Assembly: GCA_021732545.1 (NCBI GenBank)
Contig: JAKFUW010000151.1
Coordinates: 1 to 20,632 of the forward strand
Direction of reading: 5' to 3'
Origin: Alphaproteobacteria bacterium
GTDB lineage: Bacteria; Pseudomonadota; Alphaproteobacteria; Rickettsiales; UBA3002
DNA: 20,632 nt
The translations under genes and the position numbers were made by a program. Numbering within the stretch: position 1 is the first letter of the stretch; each line of letters opens with the position of its first letter. This document shows, piece after piece, positions 5,912 through 13,826 of the stretch. The notes below the pieces were generated by a model. It made no database searches, was not told the origin of the DNA, and saw only the letters and a list, made by a program, of their open reading frames with translations.

Positions 5912-7825
5912 ATGTTAGCTGTGTTTAGAAAGATGGCCAAAGGTTTTATCGCCAAGATCCTGCTGGGTCTGTTGGTGGCGTCGTTTGCATTGTGGGGCAT
6001 TGGCGATATTTTCCAAAATAGAGGTGCAGCTGGCGCAGCGATTGCGCAAGTCGATGGCAAAGATATTTCGATGAATGAGCTGAGTCAGCTCATCGCGCTT
6101 TTGCAACGCAATTATCCACAGATTACGCCGGATGTGGCAAGCAACCCGCAGTTCAAACTCGAAGCGCTCAATAACCTCATCAATAGCCGCCTGATTCAGG
6201 CTGATGCAAAAACGATGGGTCTCGATTTTTCGCAAAGTACGCTCGCCACCATGATCCATGACGATGAGGCCTTCAAAGCGGCAGATGGATCATTCGATCG
6301 CACACGGTTTTTGCAAGTGCTGCAACAAAACAACCTGAATGAACAAACCTATTTACAACGCCTGCGCGACGATACGGGTGCCACCATGATCGAGGAAACC
6401 TTGCGTTTAGGCTTTGCGCCTTCCAGCCAGATGTTGAGCCTTGCTTACGCTATCAACAATGAATCGCGCGAGGCGAAGCTGGTTTTTGTTTCTAAGGATG
6501 ATTTGGCACCCATTGCTGCGCCAAAAGAATCCGAGTTAAAGGCTCTTTATAAACATCATGCACCCCGCTTTACCGCTCCTGAATATCGTACCTTGCGCTA
6601 TATCGCATTTAGCCCTGATGATGCCTGGACACTGCTGAAGCTCGACCCGAAAGAGTCGGAGTTAAAAGCACTTTATGATGAACGCAAAGACAGTTTTGTA
6701 ACACCCGAAACCCGCAACCTTCAGCAAATGCTGTTTGAGGATGAATCTTCTGCTAAAAAAATTCATGAAAAACTCAAAGGAGGAATGGATTGGAACGATC
6801 TTCCAGGCGGCCTTGCTACTTCATTAAACGATGTCACACGCACCACCTTGCCCACCAAAGCCTCCGATGCCGTGTTTGCATTGGAACCAAAACAATTTAG
6901 CGCGCCGATTAAAACCGCGTTTGGCTGGAATATGTTTTATGTGGTCTCCATTGCATCGCCCAAAACTCTGGGCTTTGATGAAGCCAAAAAGCGATTGCTG
7001 GCCGATTATAAATCTGAGCATATGGAAGCCAAAGTGGCTGAACTTGCCAACCAACTCGAAGATGCGCTGGCCGCTGGCGAATCGCTCAAATCCGCACTCA
7101 AAACCTTAGGGCTTGATAGCCTGACCATTCACACCACCGATGCGCTCTCACCAGAGGGAATCCGCAAAGATGGCAAACCCGCCGAAGCCAGCGCCTTGCT
7201 CGCGGCGGTTATCAAAGAAGGCTTCACACTCGAAGAGGACGAAACATCGTCGCTGTTACTCACCCCCGATAATGACTATTATTTGGTGCAGATGGTCGAT
7301 GTGACCCCTTCGCGTTTAAAAACCATGAAGGAGGTCAGCGCTGCGCTTCATGCGCTTTACACCACGCAAGCTACCGAAAAAGCGTTAAAAGAGAAGGCTG
7401 ATAGCGTCGCCAAACTGCTGAAAGAATCGGAAAATCCCATTGCGGTTGCCGAAAAAGAAAAATTAACGCTCCACGCCAGCGGCAAGCTCAAACGCATTCA
7501 CGATACCGTTCAAAATAACGAGGTGTTGAAAAATAAAATCCTGACGAGTGGCTTTGTGATGGAACTGTTTCGCTTGAAACTGCACGAAGTCACCACGCCC
7601 TATCCCTTGCCCAGCGGCGATTATGCGGTGGGTATCCTCACCGACATTCACCCAGCACCTGCACCATCCGAAGACGGTTTGCGCGAGCTGGATGTGAAAG
7701 CATCACAAGAAATGGGTTACGATATTCTCTATCATTATTTCAACGATCTTAAAGTGCGTCACAAAGTTGAAATCTATAGCGAGCGATTGCTCGCCGAAAC
7801 CGCGCAAGACGATACGGCGCAATAA
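5912..7825 (+). CDS. ppiD: PpiD/SurA-like membrane-anchored peptidyl-prolyl isomerase (periplasmic folding chaperone)
   Basis: A 637-residue protein with a short cytoplasmic start (MLAVFRKMAKGFIAK) and one membrane anchor (ILLGLLVASFALWGIGDIF), which is the usual PpiD beginning. A SurA-N-like chaperone region follows at about residues 40-165 (QVDGKDISMNELSQLIALLQ, then LINSRLIQADAKTMGLDFS). A parvulin-like segment lies in the middle at about 250-360 (VTPETRNLQQMLFEDE, then SAPIKTAFGWNMFYVVSI). The remainder is helical and SurA-like. A GTG at 5897 is in frame, but 5912 matches family starts. The role is folding of newly exported proteins at the Sec exit. It stands ahead of trpE, six bases away, in an arrangement common in alphaproteobacteria, and is probably cotranscribed with trpE. 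Confidence 0.9.
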   Translation: MLAVFRKMAKGFIAKILLGLLVASFALWGIGDIFQNRGAAGAAIAQVDGKDISMNELSQLIALLQRNYPQITPDVASNPQFKLEALNNLINSRLIQADAKTMGLDFSQSTLATMIHDDEAFKAADGSFDRTRFLQVLQQNNLNEQTYLQRLRDDTGATMIEETLRLGFAPSSQMLSLAYAINNESREAKLVFVSKDDLAPIAAPKESELKALYKHHAPRFTAPEYRTLRYIAFSPDDAWTLLKLDPKESELKALYDERKDSFVTPETRNLQQMLFEDESSAKKIHEKLKGGMDWNDLPGGLATSLNDVTRTTLPTKASDAVFALEPKQFSAPIKTAFGWNMFYVVSIASPKTLGFDEAKKRLLADYKSEHMEAKVAELANQLEDALAAGESLKSALKTLGLDSLTIHTTDALSPEGIRKDGKPAEASALLAAVIKEGFTLEEDETSSLLLTPDNDYYLVQMVDVTPSRLKTMKEVSAALHALYTTQATEKALKEKADSVAKLLKESENPIAVAEKEKLTLHASGKLKRIHDTVQNNEVLKNKILTSGFVMELFRLKLHEVTTPYPLPSGDYAVGILTDIHPAPAPSEDGLRELDVKASQEMGYDILYHYFNDLKVRHKVEIYSERLLAETAQDDTAQ

Positions 7826-7831
7826 CCGCCC

Positions 7832-9334
7832 ATGCCCCTCAATCTTCACATCCAACCCGATGCGACTCACACGCAAGCGTTGCGCGATAAAAATCAGCCC
7901 GTTTTGGTGTGGACAAAAATCATCAGCGATCTGGAAACGCCGGTTTCCGCCATGCTCAAACTCAAAGACGACAGCCAGCCCTCATTTCTGCTCGAATCGG
8001 TGGAAGGCGGCGAAGTGCGTGGGCGCTATTCCATCATCGGCCTTGCTCCCGACAAAATGTGGCGCTGCATGGGTAACCGCCCTGAAATCAGCCGCACACC
8101 ACCCTTCGCCGATGCAACGTTTGAGCCATCATGGGATGATAGCATCAGCTCGCTCAAAGCCTTCACGCGCGACATCCATATGGACATCCCCGAAGGATTG
8201 CCGCCGATGGCCGCAGGCGTCATCGGTTATTTAAGCTACGATATGGTCAAACTCATGGAGCGCCTGCCCGATGCGAATCCTGATGCGCTGGGCATCCCCG
8301 ATGCGTGCTTCATGCGCCCAACGCTCATTTTAATTTTCGATTCGGTCGATGGCGTGGTCTATATCATCGCACCCATCTGGAGGGATTCCGCGCGCAGCCA
8401 CGCGCAAGCCACGCGCCAGATTGAAGACACCATCCGCCGCATGCAAGGCCCACTCGATCAACGCCATTATTACCGCGAGACCGAATTAAAACCGATGGAA
8501 TTTACCTCCAATACCACACCCGCCGCCTATCACGCGATGGTAGAACGCGCCAAGGATTACATCCGCGCGGGCGATGTTTTTCAAGTCGTGCCATCGCAGC
8601 GTTTTACTGCCGATTTTAACCTCTCGCCCTTTGCGATGTATCGCTCCTTGCGGCAGATGAATCCCTCGCCCTTTTTGTTTTACCTTCATTTTGGGCATTA
8701 CACATTGGTGGGGTCCAGCCCCGAGATTCTGGTGCGAAGCCGCAACAATATCATCACCATTCGCCCCATTGCAGGCACGCGTCCACGCGGCAAAAACGCC
8801 GCAGAAGACGCGGCGCTCGAGGCCGATTTATTGTCCGATCAAAAGGAACTCGCCGAACATCTCATGCTGCTTGATCTTGGCCGCAACGATGTGGGGCGCG
8901 TGGCCAAAACCGGCACGGTGAAAGTGACGCAAGAAATGATCGTCGAACATTACAGCCATGTGATGCACATCGTTTCCAACGTGGAAGGGCAACTCGATAC
9001 CGACCGATTCGATGCGATTGACGCGCTGATCGCGGGCTTTCCTGCTGGCACCGTATCGGGCGCACCCAAAATCCGCGCGATGGAAATCATCGACGAACTG
9101 GAACCCACACGTCGCGGTTTTTATGGCGGTGGTTCGGGTTATTTTTCCGCCAATGGCGCGATGGATATTTGTATTAATTTGCGCACCTGCCTGATTAAAG
9201 ACGGCAAACTTTATGCGCAAGCAGGAGGCGGCGTGGTGCTCGATTCCGACCCGGAAGCCGAACGCCAGGAATCCGAAAACAAAGCCAAAGCCATCATGCG
9301 CGCGGCTGAGCGTGCTGAACGGTTTGGGGGGTAA
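7832..9334 (+). CDS. trpE: Anthranilate synthase component I
   Basis: A 500-residue chorismate-using enzyme that makes anthranilate with ammonia supplied by TrpG, the first step of tryptophan synthesis. The N-terminal feedback-inhibition element LLESVEGGEVRGRYSIIG (from residue 53) contains the LLES of tryptophan-sensitive enzymes. The catalytic domain shows TLVGSSPEILVR, RPIAGTRPRG, ELAEHLMLLDLGRNDVGRV, PAGTVSGAPKIRAMEIIDEL, GFYGGGSGYFSANGAMDICI and AQAGGGVVLDSDPEAERQE. The length is typical. It starts six bases after ppiD. No attenuator-like leader is visible in front of it. Unusually, 194 bases with a large palindromic element separate it from trpG. Confidence 0.97.
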   Translation: MPLNLHIQPDATHTQALRDKNQPVLVWTKIISDLETPVSAMLKLKDDSQPSFLLESVEGGEVRGRYSIIGLAPDKMWRCMGNRPEISRTPPFADATFEPSWDDSISSLKAFTRDIHMDIPEGLPPMAAGVIGYLSYDMVKLMERLPDANPDALGIPDACFMRPTLILIFDSVDGVVYIIAPIWRDSARSHAQATRQIEDTIRRMQGPLDQRHYYRETELKPMEFTSNTTPAAYHAMVERAKDYIRAGDVFQVVPSQRFTADFNLSPFAMYRSLRQMNPSPFLFYLHFGHYTLVGSSPEILVRSRNNIITIRPIAGTRPRGKNAAEDAALEADLLSDQKELAEHLMLLDLGRNDVGRVAKTGTVKVTQEMIVEHYSHVMHIVSNVEGQLDTDRFDAIDALIAGFPAGTVSGAPKIRAMEIIDELEPTRRGFYGGGSGYFSANGAMDICINLRTCLIKDGKLYAQAGGGVVLDSDPEAERQESENKAKAIMRAAERAERFGG

Positions 9335-9360
9335 CCACTCATGAAACACCATGTAAATAC

Positions 9361-9511
9361 TGTCATTCCCCGCATTTTGCCAGTAGGCAAAATGATAGGG
9401 GAATCCACGTCAGAAATGTCAGTAGATATTTCTGTCGCAAAAAGTTTACTAACTTTTTGCTTTTCTGGATCCCGTAACGCGCTGGCTACTGCCAGCTTAT
9501 ACGGGATGACA
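9361..9511. repeat. Palindromic element, type D: four consecutive hairpins with AGTA/TACT loops, between trpE and trpG
   Basis: TGTCAT (9361-9366) and ATGACA (9506-9511) close a cloverleaf of four hairpins. Hairpin 1 (9365-9404): ATTCCCC and CATTTTGCC, loop AGTA. Hairpin 2 (9411-9434): ten paired bases with loop AGTA. Hairpin 3: GCAAAAAGTT-TACT-AACTTTTTGC at 9437-9460, a perfect stem. Hairpin 4 (9469-9507): ATCCCGTA plus GCTGGC-TACT-GCCAGC. The first two loops are AGTA and the last two its complement TACT, so the whole unit is inverted about its centre while the stem sequences differ. A nine-base direct repeat TCATGAAAC flanks the gap at 9339-9347 and 9527-9535. Confidence 0.9.
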
Positions 9512-9528
9512 ATCCCTGGGGTTGCATC

Positions 9529-10101
9529 ATGAAACGTCTCATTCTCATCGATAATTTTGATAGCTTTACCTATAATGTGCTGCATTATTTTGGGCAGTTT
9601 GGCGCGGATGTTGAAGTGATCCGCAACAACGCGATGAGCGCCGATCACGTGCTCGCCAAAAACGCCGATGGCATCGTGATATCACCAGGCCCCGCCTCAC
9701 CTAATGAAGCAGGAATCTGTCTGGAGTTGATCGAAAAAGCCGCAGGCAAAACACCACTGCTTGGCATTTGTTTGGGACACCAAGCCATCGGCCAAGTGTT
9801 CGGTGGCAAAGTCATCCGCGCCGATGCTCCCATGCATGGCAAAACCAGCGAAATGTTTCACGAAGGCAAAGGCGTATTCGCAGGCCTGCCCTCGCCTTTT
9901 ATTGCCACGCGCTATCATTCGCTGATTGTGGAACAAACCAGCCTACCCGATTGCTTAGAGATGACCGCCCATACAGCGGATGGCACCATCATGGGTCTGC
10001 AACACAAAATCCATGCGATTCATGGCGTGCAATTTCACCCTGAATCCATTGCGTCCGAACATGGCCACGCGCTGCTGAAAAACTTTCTGAATCTGCTATG
10101 A
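9529..10101 (+). CDS. trpG: Anthranilate synthase component II (glutamine amidotransferase)
   Basis: A 190-residue class I glutamine amidotransferase that releases ammonia for TrpE. It starts MKRLILIDNFDSFTYNVLHY, the standard TrpG/PabA opening. The catalytic triad is visible: Cys81 in LLGICLGHQAIGQV, and His170 and Glu172 in GVQFHPESIASEHG. SPGPASPNEAG forms the oxyanion-side loop. The stop overlaps the trpD start as ATGA, so the pair is probably translationally coupled. No good Shine-Dalgarno sequence is seen upstream of its own ATG. TrpG and PabA cannot be told apart by sequence alone; the operon decides for TrpG, though it may serve both enzymes. Confidence 0.96.
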   Translation: MKRLILIDNFDSFTYNVLHYFGQFGADVEVIRNNAMSADHVLAKNADGIVISPGPASPNEAGICLELIEKAAGKTPLLGICLGHQAIGQVFGGKVIRADAPMHGKTSEMFHEGKGVFAGLPSPFIATRYHSLIVEQTSLPDCLEMTAHTADGTIMGLQHKIHAIHGVQFHPESIASEHGHALLKNFLNLL

Positions 10102-11075
10102 TCCAGTCATCCGCATATGACGCGCAGCTTTTGTTTGGCGACATCTTGGATGGCGACATTCCTGCCGAAAAAATCAAAGAAATTTTAATCGAATTATCGC
10201 AGCGCGGCGAAACCACCAACGAACTGATCGGCGCGGCACTCGCCATGCGCGCACGCATGATTCGCGTGCCAATCAGCGCCGATGCAATAGACGTATGTGG
10301 CACTGGGGGCGATGGTTTGCACACGCTAAATATCTCGACTGCGGTTGCATTTGTGGTGGCGGCGTGCGGCGTGCCGGTTGCCAAACATGGCAACCGCGCG
10401 GTGTCTTCCACCTCCGGCTCATCCGATGTGTTGGGCGCACTTGGCATCACCCTTTCCAATAACCCAGAGGCACTCAGCCATTGCCTTAATCACCACGGAT
10501 TATGTTTTATCGCAGCGCCGCATTTTCACCCTGCCCTTGCCGCACTCGCTGCCTTGCGACGAGAGATTGGCACGCGCACGATTTTCAATCAGCTCGGGCC
10601 GTTGTGTAACCCCGCAGGCGTCACGCGGCAACTGGTAGGCGTCTATCACAAAAGCCGCATTGCCCCTGTTGCGCAAGCACTCAACGCATTAGGCTCCGAA
10701 CATTTTTGGGTGGTGTGCGGCTATGATGGGCTGGACGAACTTTCGATTTCCGATACCACGCAAGTGACCGCTTATGATGAAAGTCATGCACGGCATTTTG
10801 GCGTATCACCGCATGATGCGGGGCTTTGCCTGCACCCGATTGAAGCCATTGTTGGTGGTACCGCCAACACCAATGCAACCGCGCTCATTGGACTACTTGA
10901 AGGCCAAAAAAACGCTTACCGTGACGCGGTGCTGCTCAATGCGGCTGCGGCTTTGATCATCGCAGGGCAGGTGAATGATTTGGAGAGTGGTGCGGCGCTC
11001 GCTGCCGAGGCCATTGATTCTGGCCGCGCACTCACAAAACTGACCGCCTTGCAAACATGGAGCAAAACACAATGA
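10098..11075 (+). CDS. trpD: Anthranilate phosphoribosyltransferase
   Basis: A 325-residue enzyme that joins anthranilate to phosphoribosyl pyrophosphate, the second step of the pathway. The nucleotide and pyrophosphate site DVCGTGGDGLHTLNISTAVA is at residues 65-84, followed by VAKHGNRAVSSTSGSSDVLG, the signature of the family. FIAAPHFHPALAALAALRRE and IGTRTIFNQLGPLCNPAGV complete the active-site region. It overlaps trpG by four bases. The length is a little under the usual 335-345 residues but the frame is intact. A palindromic element lies between it and trpC. Confidence 0.97.
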   Translation: MIQSSAYDAQLLFGDILDGDIPAEKIKEILIELSQRGETTNELIGAALAMRARMIRVPISADAIDVCGTGGDGLHTLNISTAVAFVVAACGVPVAKHGNRAVSSTSGSSDVLGALGITLSNNPEALSHCLNHHGLCFIAAPHFHPALAALAALRREIGTRTIFNQLGPLCNPAGVTRQLVGVYHKSRIAPVAQALNALGSEHFWVVCGYDGLDELSISDTTQVTAYDESHARHFGVSPHDAGLCLHPIEAIVGGTANTNATALIGLLEGQKNAYRDAVLLNAAAALIIAGQVNDLESGAALAAEAIDSGRALTKLTALQTWSKTQ

Positions 11076-11086
11076 CTCCGCCAGAC

Positions 11087-11169
11087 CGTCATTGCGAGGC
11101 GCAAAGCGCCGTGGCAATCCATATGCTTTCCACAAGATTGCTTCGTAGGCTACGCCTCCTCGTAATGAC
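11087..11169. repeat. Palindromic element, type A, between trpD and trpC
   Basis: The ends CGTCATTGCGAGGCG and CGCCTCCTCGTAATGAC are inverted, with GGCAATCC and the degenerate GATTGCTTCG as inner arms. The element begins 12 bases after the trpD stop and ends 12 bases before the trpC ATG, so it fills the gap. The trpC ribosome site (AAGGAT) lies just outside it. Confidence 0.85.
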
Positions 11170-11181
11170 AAAGGATCTATT

Positions 11182-11976
11182 ATGACAAATTTGCTCAAAG
11201 AAATTTGCGCGCGCACCGCGATAGATATTGCAACACGCAAACAAATCACTTCGCAATCAGTGCTACAAGAACGTGCTAAACAGGCATCGCCACCGCGTGG
11301 ATTCATCAAGGCGCTTGCACAAAAACAGGCGCAAAAACACATCGGGCTCATTGCCGAAATCAAAAAAGCATCGCCCAGCCGTGGTCTTATACGCGATGAT
11401 TTTAACCCTGCGCAACACGCGCGAGATTATGAAGCAGGAGGCGCCACCTGCCTTTCAGTCTTGACCGATACGCCGTATTTTCATGGCTCGCTTGACGATT
11501 TAGAACAAGCCCGCGCGGCCTGCTCTCTTCCCGTCATCCGTAAAGATTTCATCATCGACGTCTATCAAGTTATCCAAGCGCGCGCCCACCATGCTGATTG
11601 TGTATTGCTGATTATGGCATCACTATCCGATGATCAGGCCAAAGAACTGGAACATGCTGCGCGCGAACTTGGCCTCGATGTGTTGGTGGAGGTCCATGAT
11701 GCGGATGAAATGGAGCGCGCGCTGATTCATTTGAAAACACCGCTCATTGGCATCAATAATCGCAACCTTAGTTCGCTTGCGATTGATCTAAACACATCGC
11801 TCACACTGCGCCCGATGTTGCCTGTGGATAAAATTCCCGTGTGTGAAAGCGGGATTCGCACCCATGATGACATTGCCCGCATGATGGATGCCGATATCCA
11901 TTGCTTTTTGGTTGGCGAATCACTAATGTTGCAACGCAATATAACACACGCCACACAGCAACTTCTCACCCGATAA
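11182..11976 (+). CDS. trpC: Indole-3-glycerol phosphate synthase
   Basis: A 264-residue TIM-barrel enzyme closing the indole ring, the fourth step of tryptophan synthesis. The signature GLIAEIKKASPSRGLIRDDF (residues 55-74) holds the substrate-binding glutamate and lysine. GATCLSVLTDTPYFHGSLDD, LPVIRKDFIIDVYQVIQAR with the catalytic lysine, LDVLVEVHDADEMERAL, IGINNRNLSSLAID and VCESGIRTHDDI follow in family order. Length is typical for a monofunctional enzyme; no TrpF fusion is present. AAGGAT precedes the ATG. It is the last trp gene in the window; trpF, trpB and trpA, which in alphaproteobacteria are usually elsewhere, are absent. Confidence 0.97.
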   Translation: MTNLLKEICARTAIDIATRKQITSQSVLQERAKQASPPRGFIKALAQKQAQKHIGLIAEIKKASPSRGLIRDDFNPAQHARDYEAGGATCLSVLTDTPYFHGSLDDLEQARAACSLPVIRKDFIIDVYQVIQARAHHADCVLLIMASLSDDQAKELEHAARELGLDVLVEVHDADEMERALIHLKTPLIGINNRNLSSLAIDLNTSLTLRPMLPVDKIPVCESGIRTHDDIARMMDADIHCFLVGESLMLQRNITHATQQLLTR

Positions 11977-11984
11977 GCACCCTC

Positions 11985-12719
11985 ATGCACCCCGCTTTTT
12001 TACTCGATTACACCTACCAATTTGGCAATGCCACCATCATGCTGGTCGATGTGGTGGCGCTGGTGTGGTTTGTGGCGCTGTGGACGGGATATTCCTATTA
12101 TGCCGAGGCGCAATATAACCGCGCGCCCAACCTGATGCACATCATGGATCAGCTTCGCATTCAATGGATGCGCCAAGTACTCAAGCGCGAAAGCCGCATT
12201 GTCGATGGCACGCTGGTGGGCAATTTGCTGCGCAGCATTTCGTTTTTCGCCAACACCAGTATCTTCATTCTGATTGGCTTACTCACCGTGTTGGGCTATA
12301 GCCATTCAGCAGTTAAAATGCTCGCCGAAATTCCCTTTGCAGCACCCTCCACCAGTTTTATGTGGGAAGTGAAAGTGTTTAATTTGGGCATCATATTTAT
12401 CTATGCCTTTTTCAAATTCACCTGGTCGCTGCGGCAATATAATTATTGCTGCATTTTGGTGGGCGCGGCTCCCATGCCCGATGAAAGCCCGCATCTGCAC
12501 GAAAATTATGCCGTAAAGTCAGGTCATGTCATCGCCAATGCTGGCCGTCATTTTAATATGGGATTGCGCGCCTTTTATTTTGGGCTGGCCGCCATCAGTT
12601 GGTTTTTACATCCACTGCTTTTCATGGCGCTCACCGCACTGGTTGTCATGATTATTCACCGCCGCGAATTTCGTTCTCACACGGTGAACAGTTTGTCTGG
12701 CTTGTCGGATGGTTATTAA
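11985..12719 (+). CDS. DUF599-family inner-membrane protein, function unknown
   Basis: A 244-residue membrane protein with about four hydrophobic segments: near residues 17-33 (MLVDVVALVWFVALWTGYS), 85-105 (ISFFANTSIFILIGLLTVLG), about 130-145 (NLGIIFIYAFFKFTWSLRQ) and 195-225. WMRQVLKRESRIVDGTLVGN, FFKFTWSLRQYNYCCILVGA and HFNMGLRAFYFGLAAISWFL match what is known of DUF599 proteins, which are frequent in alphaproteobacteria. The start at 11985 is chosen because it falls eight bases after trpC and the frame extending to 11901 lies inside trpC. No function is established for the family. Its place behind trpC suggests cotranscription only. Confidence 0.85.
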   Translation: MHPAFLLDYTYQFGNATIMLVDVVALVWFVALWTGYSYYAEAQYNRAPNLMHIMDQLRIQWMRQVLKRESRIVDGTLVGNLLRSISFFANTSIFILIGLLTVLGYSHSAVKMLAEIPFAAPSTSFMWEVKVFNLGIIFIYAFFKFTWSLRQYNYCCILVGAAPMPDESPHLHENYAVKSGHVIANAGRHFNMGLRAFYFGLAAISWFLHPLLFMALTALVVMIIHRREFRSHTVNSLSGLSDGY

Positions 12720-13734
12720 ATTCTTGTCATTGCGAAGCGTAGCTGAAGCAATCCATCTATCATCATATGGATTGCCGCGCATCCTACGGATGCTCGCAAA
12801 GACGACTCCTTTAGCCTTATGTTTTGTATTTATTTTCACAAGTCCGCAGGCCTTTGCGTCTTGCGTCGATGACAAACCTGCTGACTATATCCCCATTGCC
12901 AAACGCAAAGACAAAAGCTTGTTTTTTGCGATTAAAAAATGCGACACACCCACCAGTTATGTTATGGGAACCTTTCATTCCGATTCACCCGATGTGCAAC
13001 CGATACTCGATTTATCGGAAGATATTTTAGCGGTGGTCGATCAGCTTTTACTAGAAGTTGTCATCACCCCACAAATCCAGAAAAAGGCCAAAGCGCAACT
13101 TCTGCTTCACGAGAGCGACCAAGGCTTGCGACGCAAAATTGGTGCAGGATTATTTAATCAACTTTTGAAAGATATCGCGCCGAGCCTAGGTCTAGATGCG
13201 ATGACACTGGATCGTTACAAACCATGGGCAATCGCCATTCTCGCGCAATATCCCAAACCCGAAGGCGATGGCGTGGTGCTTGATGACAAGCTCCAGCAGA
13301 TGGCCAAAGCACGAGGATTATTGGTTTTTGGGCTAGAATCGATTGAGGTGCAGCTCAATGTGTTTGATACGCTCAAACCCAAACAGCAAGTTGATTTATT
13401 GCAATCAACACTCGATGAAGCCAAAACATCCGATGCGCTCAATGCGCGGCTTAAACGTTATTATGTAGCGCAGAATTTGCCTGCCATTTACCGGCTTTCT
13501 AAAAACCAGTTTAATAAAATGGCACGCCGATATGCGCAGCTTGCCGATCTGATTAATCAGCGCGTGTTGGTGGATCGAAACCTCACCATGGTCGATGCGA
13601 TGATCCCTTATTTTGAAAGCTCAACATTAGTGGCAATCGGCGCACTGCATTTGCCTGGAAAAACCGGCGTGCTCAATTTGCTGGAAAAAAAAGGCTATTT
13701 GATTGAGACCATTAAAACCGGCGCGGTGGAGTGA
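12709..13734 (+). CDS. Exported TraB/GumN-family protein whose N-terminus is encoded by a palindromic element
   Basis: A protein of up to 341 residues. The mature part shows the TraB/GumN (TIKI/ChaN-like) pattern: TSYVMGTFHSDSPDVQPILD, QLLLEVV, DRYKPWAIAIL, VLDDKLQQMAKARGLLVFGL followed by EsIEvQ, and SSTLVAIGALHLPGKTGVLN. Distant eukaryotic relatives are metal-dependent proteases; bacterial members are mostly uncharacterised. Two starts are possible. The ATG at 12709 overlaps the upstream gene by 11 bases and would be translated through a type A palindrome. The ATG at 12790, at the end of that palindrome, gives a classical signal peptide starting MLAKTTPLALCFVFIFTS and ending QAFA. Neither has a convincing Shine-Dalgarno sequence. 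Either way the element supplies the beginning of the protein. Confidence 0.82.
   Translation: MVIKFLSLRSVAEAIHLSSYGLPRILRMLAKTTPLALCFVFIFTSPQAFASCVDDKPADYIPIAKRKDKSLFFAIKKCDTPTSYVMGTFHSDSPDVQPILDLSEDILAVVDQLLLEVVITPQIQKKAKAQLLLHESDQGLRRKIGAGLFNQLLKDIAPSLGLDAMTLDRYKPWAIAILAQYPKPEGDGVVLDDKLQQMAKARGLLVFGLESIEVQLNVFDTLKPKQQVDLLQSTLDEAKTSDALNARLKRYYVAQNLPAIYRLSKNQFNKMARRYAQLADLINQRVLVDRNLTMVDAMIPYFESSTLVAIGALHLPGKTGVLNLLEKKGYLIETIKTGAVE
12726..12803. repeat. Palindromic element, type A, forming the 5' end of the TraB/GumN gene
   Basis: GTCATTGCGAAGCG opens it and CTCGCAAAGAC closes it, with GAAGCAATCCAT and ATGGATTGCCGCGC as inner arms. In the frame of the gene the first half reads SLRSVAEAIH and the second GLPRILRMLAKT. 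The copy at 18931-19003 gives nearly the same peptide in the same frame. Confidence 0.88.
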
Positions 13735-13749
13735 TGCTACTGTAAAGAT

Positions 13750-13819
13750 TGTCATGCCGCACTCGTTGCGGCATCTCCCTCTACCCTGTTGGAGACCCCG
13801 CAATAAATGCGAGGTGACA
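13750..13819. repeat. Palindromic element, type E, between convergent TraB/GumN gene and comEC
   Basis: TGTCATGCCGCACTCGTTGC opens with its own small hairpin (TGCCGCA with TGCGGCA), and GACCCCGCAATAAATGCGAG followed by GTGACA closes with another. ATCTCC and GGAGA pair between them. The right half is nearly the reverse complement of the left half of the element at 15978-16049, so both belong to one family. It ends eight bases before the comEC stop. Confidence 0.85.
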
Positions 13820-13826
13820 ACGCAAC

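Noticed and set aside
7774..7831. A trp attenuator or leader peptide before trpE.
   Set aside because: Only six bases separate ppiD and trpE, and no short Trp-rich frame with competing hairpins was seen.
9361..9511. CRISPR array or integron attC site.
   Set aside because: The hairpins differ in stem sequence and lack spacers between identical repeats, and no attC core boxes (GTTRRRY/RYYYAAC) were seen.
9341..9532. A 63-codon frame between trpE and trpG as a gene of its own.
   Set aside because: It consists almost entirely of the palindromic element and has no protein-like features; kept only as a finding about coupling.
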